Positions 8,514-17,522 are shown, numbered from the stretch's first letter. The stretch is DNA of 64,000 nt from Sandaracinobacteroides saxicola (GCF_014117445.1 NZ_CP059851.1:1364001-1428000), one strand, 5' to 3'. Program-made: numbers and translations. The notes: generated by a model from the letters alone, not told the origin.

Positions 8514-10763
8514 ATGCGCCATTTCGCCCTTTTTGGTCCGCTCCTGGCCTCGTGCCTGTCCGCCCTTGCCACGCCCGCCCTGGCGCAGCAGACGCAGGAT
8601 GACGGCGGCATCGACGAGATCGTGGTGACCGCGCAGCGCCGGGCGCAGAATGTCCAGGATGTGCCGATCGCGATCAGCGCGATCAGTGCCACGGCGCTGG
8701 TGGAGGCAGGCATCCGCGACCCGCGCGACCTGTCGCTGCTGGTGCCCAGCCTGTCGATGCAGGCCGGTACGGCGGCCTCCACCACCTCGCTCTTCATCCG
8801 CGGTGTGGGCATCGGTGACTTCAACTCGAACACCACCGGCGCCGTCGGCATCTATGTCGACGATGTCTTCCTGGGGGCCAACGCCGGCAAGCTGTTCAAC
8901 ATCTTCGACAGCGCCGGCATCGAGGTGCTGAAAGGCCCGCAGGGCACGCTTTATGGCCGCAACACCACCGCCGGCGCCATCCGCTTCTCCTCTCGCAAGC
9001 CGACAGACATGCTGCGGGCGGATTTTTCGGCCTCCTATGGCCGCTTCAACGAGGTCAATCTGGAGGCCGGCATCGGTGGTCCGCTGGTGAAGGACCTGTT
9101 GAATGTCCGCGTTTCGGGCATGTACAATCGGCGTGACGGCACGACCTTCAACCGTGTCACCGGCAACCATGTCAACAATCTGGATGTCTGGGCCGGGCGC
9201 ATCATCCTGGACCTGACGCCCTCCGATGACGCGCTGCTGCGCCTGTCCGCCCATGCCGGCCGCAACAATGGCGGCGCCCGGCAGTTCCAGCATCGCGGGC
9301 AGGGCGTGGATTTCTTCGGCAACCCGTCCTTCTCGCCGAACGGCACGCCGCTCGATGGCTTCGGCTATGCCGATACCGACAACAACCCCGACGCCGGCGA
9401 TTATAATGTGGAGGGGCGCGAGCGCATCGATGTGCTCGGCGTCTCGCTGTTGGGCGAGTTCCGGCTGGGGGCGGTCAAGCTGACCAGCATCAGCGCCTAT
9501 GAACAGGTGAACCGGGAAACGCTGGAGGATACCGACAGCAGCCCCAATGATGTGGTGGTGGCCTATTATCAGGACCGGCCGCGGCAGTTCAGCCAGGAAT
9601 TGCGCTTGCAGTCGGACGGTGGCGGCAAGCTCGACTGGATTGTCGGCGGCTATTATTTCCACGACACGCTGAAGACCGACAGCGCCTTCGACCTGCTGCG
9701 CGGGCTGCGCGACCCGGGCGACCTGCTCGGCACCTTCGATCCCGCCAATTCGCTGGGGCTGCTGCGTTACCCGTACACGCAGAAGACCGAGAGCACGGCG
9801 CTGTTCGGCCAGGCCAGCTATCCGCTGACCGAGCGGCTGACGGGAACCGCGGGCCTGCGCTGGTCGCATGACAGCATCGACATAAACTATCGCAGCCTGT
9901 TCGACGCGGTGGGCGGCGTGGTACCGGTGAAGAATTACTCCGACATCACTGTGCCGCTCGTCGCCTTTCAGGACAAGCGCAGTTTCAGCGACCTCAGCTG
10001 GCGCCTGGCGCTGGACTACAAGGTCGATTCGACCCTGATCTACGCCTCCTTCTCCAAGGGCTACAATGGCGGCGGCTTCCCCGGCGGCGCCTCGACCGAC
10101 CTTGCCCAGCTGACGCCGTTCCGGTCGGAACGGCTCTATGCCTGGGAGGCGGGCATCAAGACCGACCTGTTCGACCGGCGGTTGCGGGTGAACGCCGCCA
10201 CCTTCTTCTATGATTATCGCGACCTGCAGGTGTTCGTGTTCGACCTGTCCGGGCCAATTCCGCTGCAGCGCAAGGTCAATGCCGGCAACGCGCGGATCTG
10301 GGGCCTGGAAGCGGATGTGACGGCGCGGCCGACGCGCAACCTGGACCTGTTCGCCAGCATCACGGTCATGGACAGCGCCTATCGCAATTTCGCGGCGCTG
10401 GGCGGGGCGAGCCTGGACGGCAACCGGTTGGTCAACGCGCCGACGGTGGCGCTGGCGGGCGGCGCGACGCTGACCGTGCCGCTGGGCGACAAGGGCAGCC
10501 TGCGGGCGCGGGTGGATGGCAGCTATACCTCCGCCATCTTCCTGTTTCCCGACAATGCCGCCAGCGGCCGGGTGAAGGCGCATGAGCTGGTCAATGCCCG
10601 GCTCGGCTGGCAGTCTCCTGACGAGACGATCGAGGTCGCGCTGTGGGCGCGCAACCTGACGAACAGCCGCTATGTCACCTCCTTCGCGCCTGTGGTGACA
10701 ATGGACCAGCTGAACATCAGCGATCCGCGCACCTTCGGCATCCAGCTCACGGGGCATTTCTGA
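8514..10763 (+). CDS. TonB-dependent receptor
   Basis: A 749-residue outer-membrane transporter. It has an N-terminal signal peptide (cleavage likely after ALAQ), TonB box DEIVVTAQRR, a plug domain (VPIAISAI, RGVGIGDF, VYVDDVFLG-like IYVDDVFLG, EVLKGPQGTLYGRNTTAGAI), and a barrel ending in the aromatic strand GIQLTGHF. This plug type is common among sphingomonad receptors of unknown ligand. It forms an operon with the next SDR gene (3-base gap). It imports a substrate by TonB energy; the ligand cannot be told from sequence. Confidence 0.95.
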   Translation: MRHFALFGPLLASCLSALATPALAQQTQDDGGIDEIVVTAQRRAQNVQDVPIAISAISATALVEAGIRDPRDLSLLVPSLSMQAGTAASTTSLFIRGVGIGDFNSNTTGAVGIYVDDVFLGANAGKLFNIFDSAGIEVLKGPQGTLYGRNTTAGAIRFSSRKPTDMLRADFSASYGRFNEVNLEAGIGGPLVKDLLNVRVSGMYNRRDGTTFNRVTGNHVNNLDVWAGRIILDLTPSDDALLRLSAHAGRNNGGARQFQHRGQGVDFFGNPSFSPNGTPLDGFGYADTDNNPDAGDYNVEGRERIDVLGVSLLGEFRLGAVKLTSISAYEQVNRETLEDTDSSPNDVVVAYYQDRPRQFSQELRLQSDGGGKLDWIVGGYYFHDTLKTDSAFDLLRGLRDPGDLLGTFDPANSLGLLRYPYTQKTESTALFGQASYPLTERLTGTAGLRWSHDSIDINYRSLFDAVGGVVPVKNYSDITVPLVAFQDKRSFSDLSWRLALDYKVDSTLIYASFSKGYNGGGFPGGASTDLAQLTPFRSERLYAWEAGIKTDLFDRRLRVNAATFFYDYRDLQVFVFDLSGPIPLQRKVNAGNARIWGLEADVTARPTRNLDLFASITVMDSAYRNFAALGGASLDGNRLVNAPTVALAGGATLTVPLGDKGSLRARVDGSYTSAIFLFPDNAASGRVKAHELVNARLGWQSPDETIEVALWARNLTNSRYVTSFAPVVTMDQLNISDPRTFGIQLTGHF

Positions 10764-10766
10764 GCC

Positions 10767-11621
10767 ATGGCGGCGTTCGTGGTCACCGGCGCCTCGACCG
10801 GCATCGGCGCGGCCATCGCGCAAGCCCTGGTGCAGGCCGGACATCAGGTCTTCGGCAGCGTGCGCCGCGCCGCCGACGGCGAGCGGCTGCACGGCGCGCT
10901 GGGTGACCGCTTCACGCCCCTGCTGTTCGACATCACCGACGAGGGGGCGGTGGCGACCGCAGCGGCACAGGTATCGGCCGCGCTGGATGGCGGCACACTG
11001 GCGGGGCTGGTGAACAATGCCGGCATGGCGGTCTCGGGGCCGCTGATCCATCAGCCGATCGCGGAGGTGCGGCGGCAGCTGGAGATCAATGTGGTGGGCC
11101 AGCTGATCGTGACGCAGGCGTTCGCGCCGCTGCTGGGGGCCGACCGCACGCGCGTCGGCCCGCCCGGGCGGATCGTCATGATGGGCTCCGAATCGGGCAA
11201 GATCGGCGCGCCGTTCGTGGGGGCCTACTGCGCCTCCAAACATGCGCTGGAGGGGTTGAGCGAGAGCCTGCGCCGCGAACTGATGATTTTCGGCATCGAT
11301 GTGACGCTGGTCGGCCCGGGTTTTGTCGCCACGCCGATCTGGGACAAGGCGGAACAGATCGATATCGCCCGCTATGCCGCCACCGCCTTTGCGCCGGCGC
11401 TGCACAAGACCCGCGATTACATGCTGGCCGAGGGGCGCAAGGGCCATCCGCCGGAGCGGATCGCGGCTGCGGTGCTGCATGCGCTGACCTCGCCGCGCCC
11501 GCCGGTGCGCCAGGCGGTGGTGAAGGGCTGGCTGATGAACTGGGTGCTGCCCCTGGCGCTTCCGAAACGCTGGGTGGACCGGATGATCGCCGGTCAGCTG
11601 GGGCTGCTGCCGGGGCGCTGA
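10767..11621 (+). CDS. Short-chain dehydrogenase/reductase
   Basis: A 284-residue classical SDR: TGASTGIG cofactor motif, VNNAGMAV, catalytic Ser in MMGSESGKI and YCASKHAL. The C-terminus has a hydrophobic stretch (GWLMNWVLPLALPKRW) that could touch membrane or a hydrophobic substrate. It follows the receptor gene after three bases and converges on the MFS gene with an overlap of about 28 bases. Confidence 0.9.
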   Translation: MAAFVVTGASTGIGAAIAQALVQAGHQVFGSVRRAADGERLHGALGDRFTPLLFDITDEGAVATAAAQVSAALDGGTLAGLVNNAGMAVSGPLIHQPIAEVRRQLEINVVGQLIVTQAFAPLLGADRTRVGPPGRIVMMGSESGKIGAPFVGAYCASKHALEGLSESLRRELMIFGIDVTLVGPGFVATPIWDKAEQIDIARYAATAFAPALHKTRDYMLAEGRKGHPPERIAAAVLHALTSPRPPVRQAVVKGWLMNWVLPLALPKRWVDRMIAGQLGLLPGR

Positions 11622-12826
11622 CGGCCGGAAGCGGCCCGCACCAGCAGCAACAGCATCATGCTGGCAACCACCAGGGTGGCGAATGCCATCATGGTTCCGT
11701 CCAACCCCTGCGCCAGCGCCCCCACCAGCGTGGGGATCAGCGCCGCGCCCAGCAATTGCGCCGCGGCGGCATGGGGCAGCGAGCCGCGCGCCGGATCGAC
11801 CTCCTCCAGAAAGCCGGTGAGCGCGGGTGTGGCGAACATCCAGGCAAAGCCGAACAGCAGCGCCAGTGCCATGCCGAGCGGACCCGCCGGACCGAGCCAG
11901 AGCAGCCCCGCCACCGCGAGCAGCAGGCCACCTCCTGCAGCAAGGGCGCGGTTGCTGCTCCGCCCCCGCCGTGCGACCATCGCCAGCAGCGCGCCCGCCA
12001 TCTGGCCGGCGAGCGACAGCGCCAGCAGCGTGCCGATGCGGGAGGCAGGCAGGGCCTTCGATTCCATCCACAGACTGAGATAGGCCCAGAGTCCGACCAC
12101 GGCGCCGACGAACAGGCCCGCCACCAGCAGAGCGGCATGGCCCGCGCGGCTCGGGCGGGGTGCGGCATCGCCCGCGGGGGCGAGCGGCAGGCCCAGGCGC
12201 GATGGCAACAGCAGCGCAAGCGGCACCGACAGCAGGCCGATGAAGGCGAGCGCCTGCTGCAACGGGGCGGCGGCCGCCCGCGCCGCATCCCACGCGACCC
12301 ATTGCACCAGCGCGGTCTGCGACGCTGCCTGCAGGAACAGGAAGGCGGCGGCGGCGCGATCGACATCCCGGCGGCGCGCGATGGCGGCGGCTGCCAGTGC
12401 CACCAGCAGGCCCCCACCGGCCCCCGCGACTGCCCGCGCCGGGAACAGGGGCAGGCTGTCGGACAGCAGGTTGCCGGCGGCGAGCAGCGCCGCGCCGGCG
12501 ACCACCACCGGCCAGGCGGGCGTCCGGCGCAGCACTGCCACCCCGGCCGCACAACCAAGCGAAAGCATGGCGATTTCCGTCGCCGCCAGCCGGCCGACGC
12601 CCGCGGCGTCGATGGCGCCGGCATGGACGTAGGCGGCATAGAGCAGCGGCTGTGCCCCGAACAGCAGCAGGCCGGCGGCCCCCAGCAGCAGCGCTGCCGC
12701 CAGCCGTCCGGCGGAAAGCGCGTCGCTCAGCGCGCGGTCCTGGGGGGCAGCAGGAACTGGTAGGTCTTGCCCATCAGCCGCGTGGTTGCCCGGCTGATGG
12801 TCTTGGCGCGCCAGGTGGTTTCCCAC
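11594..12826 (-). CDS. MFS-type transporter
   Basis: An integral inner-membrane protein with about 11-12 hydrophobic helices and a central hydrophilic loop (about residue 230, PAGDAAPRPSRAGH). No family signature fixes the substrate. The start is uncertain. The GTG at 12826 lies 100 bases inside the upstream gene and would add 32 hydrophilic residues; no ATG, GTG or TTG follows before the first helix. A CTG at 12730 overlaps the upstream stop (CTGA) and would give 378 residues. It is third in an operon with an aminotransferase and an uncharacterised protein, so it may export or import their product or substrate. Confidence 0.8.
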   Translation of the reverse strand: MGNHLARQDHQPGNHAADGQDLPVPAAPQDRALSDALSAGRLAAALLLGAAGLLLFGAQPLLYAAYVHAGAIDAAGVGRLAATEIAMLSLGCAAGVAVLRRTPAWPVVVAGAALLAAGNLLSDSLPLFPARAVAGAGGGLLVALAAAAIARRRDVDRAAAAFLFLQAASQTALVQWVAWDAARAAAAPLQQALAFIGLLSVPLALLLPSRLGLPLAPAGDAAPRPSRAGHAALLVAGLFVGAVVGLWAYLSLWMESKALPASRIGTLLALSLAGQMAGALLAMVARRGRSSNRALAAGGGLLLAVAGLLWLGPAGPLGMALALLFGFAWMFATPALTGFLEEVDPARGSLPHAAAAQLLGAALIPTLVGALAQGLDGTMMAFATLVVASMMLLLLVRAASGRQRPGSSPS

Positions 12827-13629
12827 AATTGCGCGTCTTCCCGATAATAGGCCTGGGCCTCGGCGACGGAGATGGGGGACGGCAGCAGGCGGTTGGCAAC
12901 AGCGACAGCGGGTCCTATCCAGCCTTCCAGCCGTTCCTTGATCAGGTTGGCGACGAAATCGATCATGCTCTGGCGCGGGTCATGATAGCGCTTCAGCACC
13001 GGCGGCACCACCCAGCGCCGCAGGGGGCCCCGCAGCGGCCAGGGGAAAGGCGCGACCACGATGCGCGAATCGAGCTCGGGCCGGCCCAAGGCGTCGCAGG
13101 TGAAAGGGGTGGAAACATCGATCTGGTGCGGCACGCCGTCGATGTCGGCCCAGTTGGACAATTGTGAATCAACCGCGAGGCGCGGCGAGACGACGCCGAT
13201 CACCGTCGACAGCACGGCGTTCAGGAACGGATCTTCGGCATCGGGGGCGCGCGACCGCAGGATGGCCGGGCCGAGCCGGCGCGCCTCCACGATCGGCTGG
13301 CACAGGAAGATCACGCCTGTGCCGGGATAGCTGTCGACGATGTGGCAGCTGGTGGGCAGCACCGCGACTCCGGCGACGCGCAGCGCGGCGATGTAACGTT
13401 CGACATGCGCGGCATAGGCCCGCAAGGCCCCGCGGTCGGGGCTTGGCGGCAGCCGCTTGCAGGCCCAGCGCGGCGCCTCCGCCGGCCAGGCGAAGGCAAG
13501 CGTAACCTCGCCATGACCCAATAGTTTCAGCAGCGGCTCGTCGGGTTTTTCCAGCTGGCGCTGGACCCGCCGTTCCAGCGCGGCAAGTTCGGTCGGCCCG
13601 GGGGGCGCGAAAGCGTCGGTCAGCAGCAT
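12727..13629 (-). CDS. Uncharacterised protein, possibly kinase-like
   Basis: A 300-residue soluble protein I do not recognise with certainty (it may be DUF6206-like). The N-terminal stretch LGHGEVTLAFAWP...WACKRLPP resembles the glycine loop and ATP-binding lysine of protein-kinase/aminoglycoside-phosphotransferase folds. NWADIDGVPHQIDVSTP in the middle could stand for the catalytic and metal-binding loops, but no clear HxD or DFG is present. The ATG at 13629 lies four bases after the aminotransferase stop, so the two genes are co-transcribed. A role modifying the same substrate as the aminotransferase is inference. Confidence 0.6.
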   Translation of the reverse strand: MLLTDAFAPPGPTELAALERRVQRQLEKPDEPLLKLLGHGEVTLAFAWPAEAPRWACKRLPPSPDRGALRAYAAHVERYIAALRVAGVAVLPTSCHIVDSYPGTGVIFLCQPIVEARRLGPAILRSRAPDAEDPFLNAVLSTVIGVVSPRLAVDSQLSNWADIDGVPHQIDVSTPFTCDALGRPELDSRIVVAPFPWPLRGPLRRWVVPPVLKRYHDPRQSMIDFVANLIKERLEGWIGPAVAVANRLLPSPISVAEAQAYYREDAQLWETTWRAKTISRATTRLMGKTYQFLLPPRTAR

Positions 13630-13633
13630 CCGG

Positions 13634-14899
13634 TCAGCCCGGGATGCCGAGCGGCGCCGCATGCCGGAAGGCGGCGGCGACGGTTACGGCGCGGCGCACG
13701 CGCTTCAGGATGTCGTCACAGGCGTCGGGTGTCAGCAGCAGCCCGGGCTTGAATTGCAGCACCGAGGTGTCGAAGCCGGAGAACATGGCCCAGACGCCTT
13801 CGTCCAGCAGCGCCTTCATCATGTGCAGCGCGCCTTGCTCGTGGTCGAACTTCAGCCCGAAGATCAGGCCGGTCTGCCGCACCTCGACCAGATAGTCGGT
13901 GTCGCGCTGGATCGCGCGCAGCCCGTCGCCCAAATGCCGGGCGGAGGCGGCGATGGTGGCGCGGGTTTCCGGCTGGCCGCTGATGTCGATGACCGCGCTC
14001 GCCACATGGCAGCCGAGCTCGGCACCGCCGAAGGTCGAGACATGCGCCCAGCCATTCTCCGCCAGCCACGCCGCGGGCCGGGGGGTCAGCAATGTTGCGG
14101 CAATGGGGTAAAGACCGCCGCCAAGTCCCTTCGATGTAACCAATATGTCGGGCTGAACCCCGAAATGCTCGATGGCCCACCAATCGCCGCTGCGGCAAAG
14201 GCCGGTCTGCACCTCATCGGCGATGAACAGCGCGTCATGGCGCGTGCAGATGTCGCGTACCGCCGCCAGATAACCGGGGGCGGGCAGGGGAAACCCATAG
14301 GTGGCGGGCAAGGGTTCCAGGATCACGGCCGCAGCGTCGGCGGTGCGCACGGCCACCTCCATCGCCTCGGCATCGTTCCACGGGACGCGGACGAACTCGG
14401 CGGGGGAGTCGCTGAGGAAATAGCGGGCCGCGTCATCGTCTCCGGCGGCACCCGACAGACCGGTGCGGCCATGGTAGCCGCGGTCGATCGAAACGATGGC
14501 GCGCCGCCCGGTGGCCCGGCGCGCGGCCTTGATCGCGACATCCACGGCCTCGCTGCCGGTGGTGCTGAACACCACATGGTCGGCCCCGAACCCCTGCGTT
14601 GCCAGCAGCTGCTGCGCCAATCGCGCGCGCGCCGGGCTGGGAAAATGGTGGTTGCCGATATCGACTTCTGTCAGTGCGACCGCCAGCACGCCGCACAGCA
14701 CCGGGTTGCGGTGTCCCAGATTGAAGGTGCCGCCATTCAGGTGGAGATCGTGCAGCCATCGGCCGGATTGGTCGGCAAAGCGATAACCCTCGCGTTTGCC
14801 CATGACGATCTCGACCCCGAAGCTGCGGAACAGCCCCAGGCGGTGCGGGTGCAGGTGCCGCGCCGTGAGGGCAATCGTGTCGGCATGATCGGACAGCAT
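13634..14899 (-). CDS. Class III (omega) aminotransferase
   Basis: A 421-residue PLP enzyme of the ornithine/4-aminobutyrate aminotransferase class. Motifs in order: STTGSEAVDVAIKAAR (PLP phosphate cup, about 112-127), DRGYHGRTG (139-147), FIADEVQTG with Asp228, and TSKGLGGG with the Schiff-base Lys257. Length is normal. The ATG at 14899 has GGAGAGG just upstream. It leads the operon with the kinase-like and MFS genes; the 18-bp box lies 36 bases before the start. The amine substrate is unknown. Confidence 0.92.
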   Translation of the reverse strand: MLSDHADTIALTARHLHPHRLGLFRSFGVEIVMGKREGYRFADQSGRWLHDLHLNGGTFNLGHRNPVLCGVLAVALTEVDIGNHHFPSPARARLAQQLLATQGFGADHVVFSTTGSEAVDVAIKAARRATGRRAIVSIDRGYHGRTGLSGAAGDDDAARYFLSDSPAEFVRVPWNDAEAMEVAVRTADAAAVILEPLPATYGFPLPAPGYLAAVRDICTRHDALFIADEVQTGLCRSGDWWAIEHFGVQPDILVTSKGLGGGLYPIAATLLTPRPAAWLAENGWAHVSTFGGAELGCHVASAVIDISGQPETRATIAASARHLGDGLRAIQRDTDYLVEVRQTGLIFGLKFDHEQGALHMMKALLDEGVWAMFSGFDTSVLQFKPGLLLTPDACDDILKRVRRAVTVAAAFRHAAPLGIPG

Positions 14900-14934
14900 C
14901 GCAACCTCTCCACGGCGGGATGAGGTCAATAATA

Positions 14935-14952
14935 GATATATATCGAATAGTC
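14935..14952. promoter_or_regulatory. 18-bp box shared with 8423-8440
   Basis: GATATATATCGAATAGTC, 17 of 18 bases identical to the box upstream of the receptor gene at 8514. It lies between the LysR gene end and the aminotransferase start, in an AT-rich patch of otherwise GC-rich DNA. Likely binding site of a regulator common to both operons. Confidence 0.55.
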
Positions 14953-15021
14953 AACCATACGCTGTCTAGGATGGCCCGCCTCGCGCCCGGGTCCGCCCCT
15001 GCTGCCCGGGACAATCGCGCA

Positions 15022-15870
15022 TCAGAGGAAAAGCTCGATGAGCAGCGGGTTCGGGAAGCGCCGCTTGGGATAAAGCGCGTAGAAACGTTCGGACAGGTCG
15101 GGCAGGCGGCAGCGTTCGGTCAGGCGGCCATCGGCGAGCTCGTCGCGCACCACGATGGGCGGCACCAGCGTCAGCGCGGCGGTGTCGCGCGCGATCAGGC
15201 GCAGCAGCGCCATGTCGTCGGCCTCGGCGTGGACGCGGGGCTCGAATCCCACGGCCGCGCACAGCCGGTCGAAGGCCCGGCGGATGTCGCTGTCGCGGCT
15301 CGGCAGAACCAGCGGACGGTCGGCGAAGTCCATGGGGAAGGCAAGGGGGTCGCCGGGCGGGCCGACGAAGGCGACCGGTTGCTCGTCGATCAGCCGCGTC
15401 GACAGGGTCGAGGCCGCCTCGGTGGGCGCCGGCTCGTTGGCGAGCACGAGATCGAGCGTCTGGGCCTCAAGGTCCGCGACCAGGCTTTTCAGGGTGCCCG
15501 CGCGCAGCGACAGCGCCACATCCTCCTGCGCCAGGACGGGGGCCAGGAAAGCGCTCTGGAAATTGCGCGACAGCGTCGTCTGTGCCCCGATCCGCAGCCG
15601 GCGGGCCCCGGGCGTGACGCCCTTCAGCGTCGCCATCAACTCGTCGCCCGTCGCGAAAATGGTATCCGCATGATCGAGCGTGATGCGCCCGGCCTCGGTC
15701 AGCAGCAGCCGGCGCCCGACACGCTCGAACAGCGCATGCCCCAGCCGCGCCTCCAGCGTCTTCAACTGGACGGACAGGGCCGACGGCGAAAGGTTGAGGC
15801 GCCGCGCGGCGGCCAGCAGGCCGCCGCTGTGGGCGATCGTCCAGAACAGTCGCAGATGGTGGTAATTCAT
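15022..15870 (-). CDS. LysR family regulator, divergent from dabBA
   Basis: A 282-residue LysR protein. The N-terminal winged helix-turn-helix is clear (LRLFWTIAHSGGLLAAARRLNLSPSALSVQLKTLEARLG, about residues 6-44), followed by a two-lobed effector domain. It is divergent from dabB with 99 bases between them, the usual layout for a LysR activator and its target. LysR (CbbR-like) genes commonly sit beside DAB and carboxylation genes, so a response to CO2 or bicarbonate limitation is a reasonable inference. Confidence 0.88.
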   Translation of the reverse strand: MNYHHLRLFWTIAHSGGLLAAARRLNLSPSALSVQLKTLEARLGHALFERVGRRLLLTEAGRITLDHADTIFATGDELMATLKGVTPGARRLRIGAQTTLSRNFQSAFLAPVLAQEDVALSLRAGTLKSLVADLEAQTLDLVLANEPAPTEAASTLSTRLIDEQPVAFVGPPGDPLAFPMDFADRPLVLPSRDSDIRRAFDRLCAAVGFEPRVHAEADDMALLRLIARDTAALTLVPPIVVRDELADGRLTERCRLPDLSERFYALYPKRRFPNPLLIELFL

Positions 15871-15905
15871 CCCACTGTTCTATCTGATGGAACGGTTTGA
15901 TGACA

Positions 15906-15917
15906 ATAATGAATTAT
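15906..15917. promoter_or_regulatory. Inverted repeat in the LysR-dabB promoter region
   Basis: ATAAT (15906-15910) and ATTAT (15913-15917) form a perfect inverted repeat around GA in the 99-base divergent region. A T...A dyad of this kind fits a LysR recognition site. It is the only clear dyad seen there. Confidence 0.45.
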
Positions 15918-15969
15918 CTCTGTCGTCAAACGCCCGCTAGCAGGCCCGGCAACCAATGGGAGTTCGCCG

Positions 15970-17520
15970 ATGACCTTGCCGCTTCTGCTCGCTGCGCTTG
16001 TACCGCTGGCCTATGTGCTGGTGGCGCTTTTCCCTGTCCGCGATGCGCGCGTGGCTGCCGATCGTGCCGTGCTCGCGGCCACGCTGGCGCTGGTCGTCGC
16101 GCTCGGCGCGGTGGTCGGCCTGGCGCTTGCCGGGCCGGTGTCGAGCGCGATGCTGGGCGCCGACGGGATCGGGCTTTCGCTGCGGCTCGATGCGCTGTCC
16201 GCCACCATGCTGCTGCTGGTCGCCTTCGTCGGCTGGGCCGTGGTGCGCTATGCCCGCAGCTACATGGCGGGCGATCCCGGCCATGGCCGGTTTACGCGCG
16301 CCCTGGCGGCGACGCTCGCCGCGGTCTTGACCATGACCATCGCGGGCAACCTGCTGCTGCTGATCCTCGCCTGGATTGCCACCAGCATGGCGCTGCATCG
16401 CCTGCTGCTGTTCTACCCGGAGCGCGTGAACGCCATCTTGGCGGCACGCAAGAAGTTCGTCGCCGCGCGGCTGGGCGATGCCGCCCTGATCGGCGCCGCC
16501 CTGCTGTTGTTCAGCCAGTTCGGCACCTGGGATGTCGCCGCCCTCGCCGGTTTGGCGAAGAGCGCGGTGCCGACCGCCGCCACCACCGCCGCGGCGCTGC
16601 TGATTGCCATTGCCGCGCTGCTGAAATGCGCGCAGCTGCCGCTGCACGGCTGGCTGACCGAGGTGATGGAGACGCCGACGCCGGTCTCCGCCCTGCTGCA
16701 TGCCGGGGTGGTCAATGCGGGTGGCTTCCTGGTGCTGCGCCTGGCCGATGTCATGCTGATCGGCGCGCCCGGCCTGCACCTGCTGGCGATTGTCGGCGCG
16801 GCGAGCGCGCTGGTCGCCTCGCTGGTGATGTTGACGCAGACCTCGATCAAGCTCGCGCTCGCCTGGTCGACCATCGCGCAGATGGGCTTCATGCTCCTGC
16901 AATGCGGGCTGGGCGCCTTTCCCGCCGCCCTGCTGCACATCGTTGCCCACTCGCTCTACAAGGCGCACGCCTTCCTGTCCTCGGGCAGCGTGGTCGATAT
17001 CCTGCGCGCCTCCTGGAGCCCCTCGCCCGGCGGCAGGCCGCACCCCTGGCGCACCGGCGTCGCCGTGGCGCTGGTGGTCGGCGTCGCCGCGGTCGCGTCC
17101 AGCCTGGTGAACATCGGCTATGCGCCGGCCACCTTCGCGCTGGTCGCCATCCTGGCGATGGGCATCGTCACGCTGCTCGCCGCGGCGCTCGATGAACGGC
17201 CGCAGGGCTATGTCATCGTCCGCACGTTGGGCAGCGCGATTGCCGTCGCCGGCCTCTATGTCCTGCTTCAGGCCGGCGCGGTGGCGCTGACCATGGGCAC
17301 GCTGCCCACCGCCGGCGCCTCCGGCCAAGTGGATTGGGCGATTGCCATCGGCGTCGTTGCCGCCTTCGCCGCGCTGACCCTGCTGCAAGGCTGGCTGCCG
17401 ACCGCGGCCCACCACCCCCGGCTTGCCGCGCTGTGGGTCCATGCGACCAACGGCTTTTACCTCAACACCCATGCCAACCGGCTCGCGCTCGCGCTGTGGC
17501 CCGCCCGGAAAGGAGCCTGA
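15970..17520 (+). CDS. dabB: DabB, membrane subunit of the DAB inorganic carbon accumulation system
   Basis: A 516-residue inner-membrane protein of the NuoL/MrpA-like proton-conducting family with about 13 hydrophobic helices. Core motifs include LKCAQLPLHGWLTEVMETPTPVSALLHAGVVNAGGFLVLRL (about residues 217-257) and LAWSTIAQMGFMLLQCG. It is shorter than NuoL and stands directly before a DUF2309/DabA gene (2-base gap). That pairing identifies it as DabB, which couples cation flow to bicarbonate formation by DabA, rather than as a complex I subunit. Confidence 0.92.
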   Translation: MTLPLLLAALVPLAYVLVALFPVRDARVAADRAVLAATLALVVALGAVVGLALAGPVSSAMLGADGIGLSLRLDALSATMLLLVAFVGWAVVRYARSYMAGDPGHGRFTRALAATLAAVLTMTIAGNLLLLILAWIATSMALHRLLLFYPERVNAILAARKKFVAARLGDAALIGAALLLFSQFGTWDVAALAGLAKSAVPTAATTAAALLIAIAALLKCAQLPLHGWLTEVMETPTPVSALLHAGVVNAGGFLVLRLADVMLIGAPGLHLLAIVGAASALVASLVMLTQTSIKLALAWSTIAQMGFMLLQCGLGAFPAALLHIVAHSLYKAHAFLSSGSVVDILRASWSPSPGGRPHPWRTGVAVALVVGVAAVASSLVNIGYAPATFALVAILAMGIVTLLAAALDERPQGYVIVRTLGSAIAVAGLYVLLQAGAVALTMGTLPTAGASGQVDWAIAIGVVAAFAALTLLQGWLPTAAHHPRLAALWVHATNGFYLNTHANRLALALWPARKGA

Positions 17521-17522
17521 CC

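Noticed and set aside
8313-12554. A 1413-codon open frame on the minus strand
   Set aside because: It mirrors the receptor and SDR genes, has low-complexity Arg/Gly/Ala/His-rich text, and no domain. High GC keeps such frames open. The plus-strand receptor and SDR have clear motifs.
15970-17520. dabB as a NADH dehydrogenase subunit L gene
   Set aside because: No other complex I genes are near, the protein is short for NuoL, and it is paired with DabA two bases downstream.
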